Source: Ruminococcus flavefaciens (GTDB lineage Bacteria; Bacillota; Clostridia; Oscillospirales; Ruminococcaceae). Taken from it: DNA of 6,006 bases. The stretch is from contig DEDQ01000056.1 of NCBI GenBank assembly GCA_002350065.1, forward strand, positions 10,494 to 16,499, read 5' to 3'. Within the stretch, counting starts at the first letter, position 1; each line of letters begins with the position of its first letter. Below are positions 1 through 5,037 of the stretch, piece by piece. The position numbers and the translations under genes are program-made. The notes below the pieces were generated by a model. It was given only the letters and a program-made list of their open reading frames with translations, was not told the DNA's origin and searched no databases.

Positions 1-146
1 ACAGTCCAGCCGTCAACGAGCTTGGAAATCGCCTTGAGGTTGCCGTTGCAGCCGCCGATGAATCTGATATTGGTGATAACATCGTCCTCGATGTGGAAAT
101 GTATCTCCTTTGCGCACACCATTTCAGTAGTGTAAACGTAATCCAT
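1..146 (-). CDS. TSCPD-domain small protein (TIGR03905-like), 3' end beyond window
   Basis: The first 48 residues are visible, starting MDYVYTTEMVCAKEIHFHIE. The frame stays open to the left edge, so the C-terminus is missing. The early Cys11 in a VCAKEI context and the following IGGCNGNLKAISKLV stretch (residues 30-44, Cys33) match my memory of the TSCPD family TIGR03905. These are short proteins of roughly 80 residues related to the C-terminal zinc-binding tail of NrdJ-type ribonucleotide reductases; the name-giving TSCPD motif would lie just outside the window. Family members are common in Clostridia and have no established biochemical role. The ATG at 144-146 is fixed by an AGGAGG five bases upstream. 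The gene follows the decarboxylase stop after only 12 bases, so it is probably co-transcribed, but I infer no role in phosphonate metabolism. Family call fairly sure, function unknown. Confidence 0.8.
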   Translation of the reverse strand, partial: MDYVYTTEMVCAKEIHFHIEDDVITNIRFIGGCNGNLKAISKLVDGWT

Positions 147-151
147 GACTG

Positions 152-157
152 CCTCCT
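152..157 (-). promoter_or_regulatory. Shine-Dalgarno AGGAGG for the TSCPD gene
   Basis: A perfect AGGAGG on the minus strand sits five bases before the ATG at 144-146. It falls inside the 12-base gap after the TAA of the decarboxylase gene (159-161). It fixes the start of the truncated TSCPD gene and shows that this gene has its own strong translation signal. Confidence 0.85.
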
Positions 158-158
158 A

Positions 159-1274
159 TTATTTCAGGAACTCCATGAAGTTCTGCTTATTTTCGAGAGC
201 TGTAGTTGTCGGTCTGCCGAGGTCGTCACGCGCTCCGATAGAGCACTTCACCTCGATGAACGAGAGCTCGTCCCTCGCCTTTGCAGCTTCAAGCTCGCGG
301 TCGAGAGAATCGAAATCGTCAACGCATACAGCATGAGGATATCCGCAAGCCTTAGCAATAGCAACGAGGTCTATCTTTGAAGCTACAGTAGGCATTCCGC
401 CGACCGTTTCATGTGCTCCGTTATTTATAACGATATGTATCATATTCTTGGGAGCATTAGCGCCGAGGACAGCCATGCTGCCCATATGCATGAGAACAGC
501 TCCGTCGCCGTCAACGCACCAGATGCGGCGGTCAGGCTTATTTATAGCCACACCGAGAGCGATAGATGAAGCATGACCCATTGAGCCGACAGTAAGGAAG
601 TCATACTTGTGGCTCTGACCATTAGCAGTTCTGGTCTCGAAGAGCTCACGACTGGGCTTTCCCGTAGTGGAAACTATCGGATCCTCACCGCTTGCCTTAG
701 CGATGTGACGGATAATGTCCTCGCGTATCATCTTGTTGTCGTTCTTGTATACGACTTCCTCATCGTACTTTATAGCGCCCTTGCGGACGATGAAAGCGAC
801 CTGCTTGCCGTTTGCGAGTTCCTTGCGGAAGCCCTCCATTGCAGCGGAGAGCTCGTCCTCGGTAGTATCCTTGCTGATGATGAACGTTCTGACGTCCATA
901 TCCTCGAGGAGCTTAACAGTGACCTCGCCCTGATAGATATGCTGAGGCTCGTCGTGAACTCCGGGCTCGCCGCGCCAGCCGACGATGAATATCATGGGGA
1001 TAGCGTATACCTTGTCATTGAGCAGAGACGCAACAGGATTGATGATGTTGCCCTCGCCTGAATTCTGCATATAAACTACCGGAACTTTTCCGGTAGCAAG
1101 GTGGTATCCAGCCGCAAGAGCGGTGCAGTTGCCCTCGTTAGCAGCAATGATGTGGTGCTTCTGGTCGATACCGTATGTATTCATGAGATAGTTGCACAGC
1201 GCCTTGAGCTGGCTGTCGGGGACTCCGGTATAGAAGTCAGCGCCGATTATCTCAACAAGTTTTTCTGCCTTCAC
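159..1274 (-). CDS. aepY: phosphonopyruvate decarboxylase
   Basis: Thiamine-diphosphate-dependent enzyme that decarboxylates 3-phosphonopyruvate to phosphonoacetaldehyde. This irreversible step drives the unfavourable PEP mutase reaction forward (also called ppd). The 371-residue length is normal for the family. The N-terminal Pyr domain carries the ANEG motif with the cofactor-activating Glu47 and a NSGEGN stretch (71-76). The family-typical GWRGEPGVHDEPQH lies at 99-112. The C-terminal PP domain has the ThDP/Mg binding motif, from GDG at 256-258 to NN at 284-285, followed by GAHETVGG. The start is a GTG (1272-1274) placed nine bases after GGAGG; no ATG fits. A 15-base gap follows the dehydrogenase gene and 12 bases separate it from the TSCPD gene, so it is read as part of the same operon. 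The related sulfopyruvate decarboxylase is the main alternative, but the PEP mutase gene in the same run argues against it. Confidence 0.95.
   Translation of the reverse strand: MKAEKLVEIIGADFYTGVPDSQLKALCNYLMNTYGIDQKHHIIAANEGNCTALAAGYHLATGKVPVVYMQNSGEGNIINPVASLLNDKVYAIPMIFIVGWRGEPGVHDEPQHIYQGEVTVKLLEDMDVRTFIISKDTTEDELSAAMEGFRKELANGKQVAFIVRKGAIKYDEEVVYKNDNKMIREDIIRHIAKASGEDPIVSTTGKPSRELFETRTANGQSHKYDFLTVGSMGHASSIALGVAINKPDRRIWCVDGDGAVLMHMGSMAVLGANAPKNMIHIVINNGAHETVGGMPTVASKIDLVAIAKACGYPHAVCVDDFDSLDRELEAAKARDELSFIEVKCSIGARDDLGRPTTTALENKQNFMEFLK
1076..1096. repeat. perfect inverted repeat, 9-bp arms and 3-base loop, inside decarboxylase gene
   Basis: Arms CTACCGGAA (1076-1084) and TTCCGGTAG (1088-1096) are exact reverse complements around a 3-base centre. 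The repeat lies within codons for the ATGKVPVVY stretch near residue 60-68 of the decarboxylase. It would fold as a hairpin in the mRNA. No U-tract follows, so it is not an intrinsic terminator. It may be chance plus codon choice. Confidence 0.6.
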
Positions 1275-1283
1275 GTTGTGAAA

Positions 1284-1288
1284 CCTCC
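1284..1288 (-). promoter_or_regulatory. Shine-Dalgarno GGAGG deciding the GTG start of the decarboxylase
   Basis: GGAGG on the minus strand lies nine bases before the GTG at 1272-1274. It is the only good ribosome binding site in the 15-base gap and supports GTG as the initiation codon, giving the N-terminus MKAEKLVEIIGADF. Confidence 0.75.
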
Positions 1289-1289
1289 A

Positions 1290-2480
1290 TTATTCGCCTT
1301 TTTTAGCAAGCTGCGGCATGATTATCTCATCAATGATGAACTTAGCGGTCTTCTCGATGTCATCATACGCAACAGTCTTGGGGAGCTCAGCACCGAATGC
1401 CTTTTTAGCCTTTTCGATGAGCGCGTCAGTATAGACGAGCTTGCCGTCGACAACGTCCTCGACTCCGTCAAGAGTCATGGACTCCCTGTCAGCCTTGTTC
1501 ATTTCCTCAAAGCTGAAAACGCTCTCATCTATCCATGCATTGAGCTTACCGTCCTTATAGCCGGCAAGCACGGGATATCCGCCGATATTTCCGCCGAATC
1601 CGGGAGTGAATATCCTCTGGTCCTCGCCGCTGCGGACAGCGTCGATAATTGCGGAGATTATCTGATAGTTGCTTGAAGCATTCATCATATTTCTTGTCTG
1701 GTCAACGGGCATTGATATCCTGCAAGCCTTGAATATCTCATCAGCGGAGAGATTTTTCTCCTCGCCCTTGTAGTAAACCTTGAACGGGAGCTTCACGCCC
1801 TCAGCCTGCCCCTCCTTGCTGATGCATACGTCGTGGAAATGACCTGCCGCGAACATAACATCAACGTTCCAGAAATCCTTCACGCCGAGCATTTCTGCTG
1901 CCGCGAACTTCATACGGGGAACGAGGTGATTGAGGTTGCCGCTGCCGAAGTCGGGATAAGCCTTGCCGGCGCTCTTGAGCCACGGGATAACAGCGTCGGA
2001 GTAGGAAGTATTGATAACTATCGCATTTGTATCCGCGAGGTCGCAAGCCTCCATGACATTCTTTGTAAAACGGATAGCGAGAGGGCTCCAGATGCCGTAA
2101 GCTCTGATGTTAGCCCATGAGATGCTTCCGTACTTGAGGCCGGGATATGCGCGGCTTGAGTTTACGATGAAATCGGGCTGATACTTCTCGATAGCAGCCT
2201 TTATAGCGCTGATATCGTTGAGGTCAACGCCGCCCTCAACGTCGATATGAGTCTTGTTTACACCTCTGATGAGACCTGCAACGCGGGTAATGTTGACCTT
2301 AGTCTGCATCTTCTCAGCGTCGCGGCCAACGACAACAATGCTGAGTGCGGGGTCATTTTTGCTCATGAGGTAATCGAGAAGGTACGAGCCGACGCTTCCG
2401 AGACCGATTATCATAACTTTGTAGTCATTATTTTTTATGTGCTGTTCAACGATACCGAGTCGCTGTTCGAGTGTTTTCAT
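1290..2480 (-). CDS. divergent NAD(P)-dependent Rossmann dehydrogenase, LDH/MDH-like, probably acting on a phosphonate
   Basis: 396 residues. An N-terminal Rossmann fold is clear: VMIIGLGSVGSYLLDYL contains GxGxxG at 26-31. Strand two ends VVVGRD (49-54), where the Arg instead of an acidic residue hints at NADP. The middle resembles lactate/malate dehydrogenases in layout. IVINTSYSDAVIPW (154-167) sits where these enzymes have their NP-containing strand. GSGNLNHLVPRMKFAAAEMLGV (179-200) sits where they have the GS-L-D-S-A-R-F helix, and AAGHFHD (211-217) where they have the GEHGD catalytic histidine. The Asp partner is replaced by Asn184, and the Arg spacing is altered, so the substrate probably differs. 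By context (downstream of the nucleotidyltransferase with a 4-base ATGA overlap, upstream of the decarboxylase) I infer reduction of phosphonoacetaldehyde to 2-hydroxyethylphosphonate, or of phosphonopyruvate. Fold call fairly sure; LDH relationship moderate; substrate a guess. Start ATG is preceded by GGGAGGAAG. Confidence 0.7.
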   Translation of the reverse strand: MKTLEQRLGIVEQHIKNNDYKVMIIGLGSVGSYLLDYLMSKNDPALSIVVVGRDAEKMQTKVNITRVAGLIRGVNKTHIDVEGGVDLNDISAIKAAIEKYQPDFIVNSSRAYPGLKYGSISWANIRAYGIWSPLAIRFTKNVMEACDLADTNAIVINTSYSDAVIPWLKSAGKAYPDFGSGNLNHLVPRMKFAAAEMLGVKDFWNVDVMFAAGHFHDVCISKEGQAEGVKLPFKVYYKGEEKNLSADEIFKACRISMPVDQTRNMMNASSNYQIISAIIDAVRSGEDQRIFTPGFGGNIGGYPVLAGYKDGKLNAWIDESVFSFEEMNKADRESMTLDGVEDVVDGKLVYTDALIEKAKKAFGAELPKTVAYDDIEKTAKFIIDEIIMPQLAKKGE

Positions 2481-3250
2481 TTTTCTTCCTCCCAGTAAGA
2501 TAAGATTTTTCTGTAGTCCTCACGGGTATTGCAGTTTGTCCAGCGTGAAAGGCTCACGAGCTCGAAGCTGTCACTGCCGCAGGAGTCAATATAGTTCTGG
2601 ATTATGCGGAGATTCGTGCCGTCCTTTTCCTCAGCGAAGAACTTCTCATTTGCGGCTCTGAGCTTTGCAGCGTCAGTGAATTTCCACATCTGTCCCGAGT
2701 TGAGGATAACGGAGAATGCATCGTCGATTTTAAGCAGACCGTGGCTGCTGTTGAAAGCATACCTGAAGCAGCCCTCGCCGTCCCTGTAGAGGACGACAGC
2801 CTTTTTGGCGTATATGGGCTCGAAGCTGTAGGTCAGCACGCTCTTGTCAGAAGCAATGACCTTATTGAACGAAGCCTTGTCGATGTCGAGGTCGCCCTCA
2901 ACGAAGAGGACCTCTTCAACGTCGCCGCCGAACCTGTCAAACAGCTCTTTCAGTCCGACATAGAGGCTGTAGCCGGAAGCGAGGTCGGAATAGTGCTCAT
3001 TGTATGTGAGGACTATCTTCTCCTGCATCTCAGCGGGGAGCTCGTTACAGTAAGCGGTGAGGTCGTCGTATTTATGTCCGCCTACGAGGACTATCCTGTC
3101 GGCAAACATACACTTTTCAAGGAGATGATACAGAAGCGTGTGCTTCTTTTCGTTTTCGTAATAGATTATCTTGTGGCGCTTCTGCTCCTCGGGGATACCC
3201 TCGTTGAAGCGGCTGGAAACGCCGGCAACTGTGATTATCGCTGCTTTCAC
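2477..3250 (-). CDS. GT-A-fold nucleotidyltransferase, likely phosphonate/choline-phosphate-type cytidylyltransferase
   Basis: 257 residues, the usual size for a single-domain LicC/PntC-like cytidylyltransferase. The N-terminus KAAIITVAGVSSRF (2-15) is a variant of the nucleotide-binding LAAGxGSR(F/L) loop, with Val and Ser where small Ala/Gly are usual. It is followed by Lys27 in RHKIIYYE. The NEHYSDLASGYSL stretch (84-96) fits the NP/substrate loop of the family, and VEGDLDID (117-124) supplies the metal-binding acidic residues. The C-terminal NCNTREDYRKI (239-249) matches the Asn-Thr-x-Asp-type motif that closes these enzymes. In this neighbourhood it probably uses CTP to make a CMP-activated phosphonate. 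A sugar-1-phosphate or choline-phosphate substrate is possible. The start is a GTG (3248-3250) six bases after AGGAGG; the upstream ATG at 3287-3289 lies inside the epimerase gene and lacks a binding site. The stop overlaps the next start as ATGA. Confidence 0.8.
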   Translation of the reverse strand: MKAAIITVAGVSSRFNEGIPEEQKRHKIIYYENEKKHTLLYHLLEKCMFADRIVLVGGHKYDDLTAYCNELPAEMQEKIVLTYNEHYSDLASGYSLYVGLKELFDRFGGDVEEVLFVEGDLDIDKASFNKVIASDKSVLTYSFEPIYAKKAVVLYRDGEGCFRYAFNSSHGLLKIDDAFSVILNSGQMWKFTDAAKLRAANEKFFAEEKDGTNLRIIQNYIDSCGSDSFELVSLSRWTNCNTREDYRKILSYWEEEK

Positions 3251-3256
3251 TTTTAT

Positions 3257-3262
3257 CCTCCT
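3257..3262 (-). promoter_or_regulatory. Shine-Dalgarno AGGAGG deciding the GTG start of the nucleotidyltransferase
   Basis: A perfect AGGAGG overlaps the last base of the epimerase TGA and lies six bases before GTG 3248-3250. This shortens the nucleotidyltransferase by 13 residues compared with the longest ATG reading and puts the nucleotide-binding strand right at its N-terminus, as expected for the family. Confidence 0.85.
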
Positions 3263-4266
3263 CAGCCCTTGAGGTAGTTGGTGATGCACTCATCGAGACC
3301 CTTTTCGAGGTCAACAGCGGGCTTCCATGATGTGCGTGTTCTTATTTTTTCAGTTGAGAGAAGGCGTCTCTCGGGGTCAGATTCTCTGTAGCCGTCGAAC
3401 TCGATAACGGGGTCGGAAATGCCCATTTTAGAAGCGCAGAGCTTAGCGAGGTCGATGATGGATATCTCCTCGTCGGTAGCAACATTGTAAACAGTTCCGT
3501 CGAGAGCGGAATCGGTATTTGCAAGTGCGAGAACAGCGCTGCAGCTGTCGTAGTTATTGAGGAAAGTACGCTTGTTCTTGCGTGAGTTCTCGAGAAGAAC
3601 TACCTTTCCGTTATCGCGGAAGCTATTGATTATGAACGGGATTATGTGCTTGGGGAAGCGCTCATTCTTGCTGTAAACGTTAGCAAATCTGATAGAGCAG
3701 CCCTTTATCTTTCCGGTATCGACAGCGTCCTTCATGAAGAACTCAGTGAGGAGCTTGCCTGTTGCATAACTGGTTCTCTGGCTGTGCTCAGCAACAGCCA
3801 TTGTGAGGAAGTCCGACTCCTTAACGCCGCCGTTCTCGTTCCAAGAATTCATGGAGTAGACCTCAGAGGTCGAACAGTTGATATACTTCTGAGCGCCGAC
3901 TCTTATCGCCTGCTGGAGGAACTCGTTCATGCCGGCAACGTTAGTTTCGTAGGTCTCATAAACGTGGTAGAAGTGCTCAGTGTGAACAACTGCCGCACAG
4001 TTGATGTAAATTACCTCGTCATACTGCGATTTCACAGCATTGACGCGGCTCTCGAAGTCAGCCATCTGCTCCTTGTTGTTGATATCATACTCGAAGAACT
4101 CGAATCTCTCGTCGTCGATACAGTCTGCGACTGTATCGATAGAGGAAGCGTAGAAATTATCGAATCCGAGGATATGGTCCTTGCTCTCCTTGTCAGAGAG
4201 TATCTGGCGGACGAGCTCATTACCCGTCATACCTGTAACGCCGCTGATAGCATATAATTTACTCAT
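3262..4266 (-). CDS. NAD-dependent epimerase/dehydratase-type extended SDR
   Basis: 334 residues, normal for an extended short-chain dehydrogenase. The cofactor loop GVTGMTG (9-15) is the GxxGxxG motif. Asp36 at the end of strand two suggests NAD. CAAVVH (90-95) is the conserved strand-four region, STSEVY (132-137) carries the catalytic Ser/Thr, and SYATGK (166-171) gives the YxxxK pair Tyr167-Lys171. The tail with RLLSTEKIRTRTSWKP and a following LEKGL helix (301-324) is the standard end of NDP-sugar epimerases and dehydratases. The protein is soluble, with no signal peptide. Such enzymes change a sugar nucleotide by epimerisation, dehydration or reduction; the exact substrate cannot be read here. 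In this operon it may prepare a sugar for a phosphonate-bearing glycan or act on a CMP-phosphonate (both inference). The ATG at 4264-4266 was chosen over the GTG three codons upstream, because that GTG is itself part of the AAAGGTG binding site. Confidence 0.88.
   Translation of the reverse strand: MSKLYAISGVTGMTGNELVRQILSDKESKDHILGFDNFYASSIDTVADCIDDERFEFFEYDINNKEQMADFESRVNAVKSQYDEVIYINCAAVVHTEHFYHVYETYETNVAGMNEFLQQAIRVGAQKYINCSTSEVYSMNSWNENGGVKESDFLTMAVAEHSQRTSYATGKLLTEFFMKDAVDTGKIKGCSIRFANVYSKNERFPKHIIPFIINSFRDNGKVVLLENSRKNKRTFLNNYDSCSAVLALANTDSALDGTVYNVATDEEISIIDLAKLCASKMGISDPVIEFDGYRESDPERRLLSTEKIRTRTSWKPAVDLEKGLDECITNYLKG
4115..4139. repeat. perfect inverted repeat, 11-bp arms and 3-base loop, inside epimerase gene
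   Basis: Arms TCGATACAGTC (4115-4125) and GACTGTATCGA (4129-4139) are exact reverse complements around a 3-base centre. They lie in codons for the SIDTVADCIDD region (about residues 42-52) of the epimerase. The mRNA would form an 11-bp hairpin with a GCA loop. The transcript continues with CGACGAGAGATTCGAG and has no U-tract, so it does not look like a terminator. No function is assigned. Confidence 0.75.
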
Positions 4267-4272
4267 AACATT

Positions 4273-4279
4273 CACCTTT
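4273..4279 (-). promoter_or_regulatory. Shine-Dalgarno AAAGGTG deciding the ATG start of the epimerase
   Basis: AAAGGTG ends six bases before the ATG at 4264-4266. The in-frame GTG at 4273-4275 is within this site and has no binding site of its own at a workable distance, so the ATG is the better start. It is weaker than the AGGAGG sites of the neighbouring genes. Confidence 0.65.
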
Positions 4280-4280
4280 C

Positions 4281-5027
4281 TTAAACTCCGTGAGTTAATC
4301 TTGTCTTGTAGAATTCATCTATTTCCTCCGGGAAGAGCGACTGCTCATACGCAACGTCGTACTCGACAGCCCTGAGCTCCACACGCTTTGACGGCAGGTG
4401 CAGAACTGCATACTGCGCGAGCGGATTATGGTTGCGGGGCTGACCGACAGAGCCCGGATTAATGAAAATAACTGCCTTTTTGTTGCGCATTTCGGCGTTG
4501 TCGCAGTCATAGAACTTTGTAAAGCAATGGGGATAATGCGAATGTCCGGAAAAGACGATATCGTATCCGGAGTAATTGCCTCTGAGGTCATCGGGCATTA
4601 TCGCCTTCCAGTAGTTATCGGTGAGCGAGCCGTGTACAGCGAGAGCCTTCAGCCCGCCGAGCATGAAGACCTCGATGCCGTTACGGTTCATGCCCCTGTT
4701 TATATACTCGACCGACTCATCTGTAAGCTGGTCGGCAGTATATCTCGCCATGACTCTTCCGCGGTCAGAAGAGAGTCTCTCGAGGTCCTTATCGACCACG
4801 AGCTTCTCATGGTTTCCCCAGATATTCACCGCTATCTTATCCTTCCACGCACCGTTTTCGAGCACGCGGAGCTTTTCAATTATCGTATTCGAGCGCATAC
4901 CGTAGTCGATGCAGTCGCCGAGGAGGACAACGCCCTTGAAGTCCTCGCCGGTGCAGTCCTTCATAACGGAATCGAATGCGCTCACGTTGCCGTGTATATC
5001 AGAAAGTATCAGGTATTTCTCGTCCAT
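4281..5027 (-). CDS. calcineurin-like metallophosphoesterase (YfcE/MJ0936-like)
   Basis: 248 residues, with all the metal-binding motifs of the calcineurin-like phosphoesterase family in order: SDIHGN (Asp10, His12), GDCIDYG (Asp38), GNHE (Asn72, His73), VHGS (His132) and GHSHYP (His162, His164). The family-typical NPGSVGQPRN follows at 190-199. It should be an active dinuclear-metal enzyme of the cytoplasm, since there is no signal peptide or membrane segment. Relatives hydrolyse phosphomonoesters, phosphodiesters or nucleotides with broad specificity, so the true substrate is open. Its place between PEP mutase (10 bases upstream) and the epimerase (14 bases downstream) makes a role in the same pathway plausible, for example removing a phosphate from an intermediate or clearing a nucleotide by-product. 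The ATG at 5025-5027 follows a GAGG eight bases upstream that overlaps the mutase stop. Confidence 0.9.
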   Translation of the reverse strand: MDEKYLILSDIHGNVSAFDSVMKDCTGEDFKGVVLLGDCIDYGMRSNTIIEKLRVLENGAWKDKIAVNIWGNHEKLVVDKDLERLSSDRGRVMARYTADQLTDESVEYINRGMNRNGIEVFMLGGLKALAVHGSLTDNYWKAIMPDDLRGNYSGYDIVFSGHSHYPHCFTKFYDCDNAEMRNKKAVIFINPGSVGQPRNHNPLAQYAVLHLPSKRVELRAVEYDVAYEQSLFPEEIDEFYKTRLTHGV

Positions 5028-5037
5028 TGAGCATTCC

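Noticed and set aside
80..95. 6-bp inverted repeat ACATCG/CGATGT in the TSCPD gene
   Set aside because: Arms this short are expected by chance in a 6-kb window.
159..1274. Sulfopyruvate decarboxylase or acetolactate synthase for the ThDP enzyme
   Set aside because: The GWRGEPGVHDEPQH stretch, the single-chain 371-residue length and the PEP mutase in the same operon fit phosphonopyruvate decarboxylase better.
3251..3289. Longer nucleotidyltransferase start at ATG 3287-3289
   Set aside because: It overlaps the epimerase gene, adds a non-family N-terminus (MHHQLPQGLRRIK) and lacks a binding site, whereas the GTG at 3248-3250 has a perfect AGGAGG.
4281..4298. Small hairpin at the phosphoesterase stop codon (AACTC/GAGTT around 3 bases)
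   Set aside because: Only five clean pairs and followed on the transcript by AAGAAAGG rather than a U-tract, so it is not a terminator.
609..5030. Long plus-strand open frames, for example 609-1061, 1101-1676, 2741-3277, 3646-4257 and 4398-5030
   Set aside because: They lie antisense to strongly recognisable minus-strand genes, and their translations resemble no known family. They reflect codon bias of the real genes.
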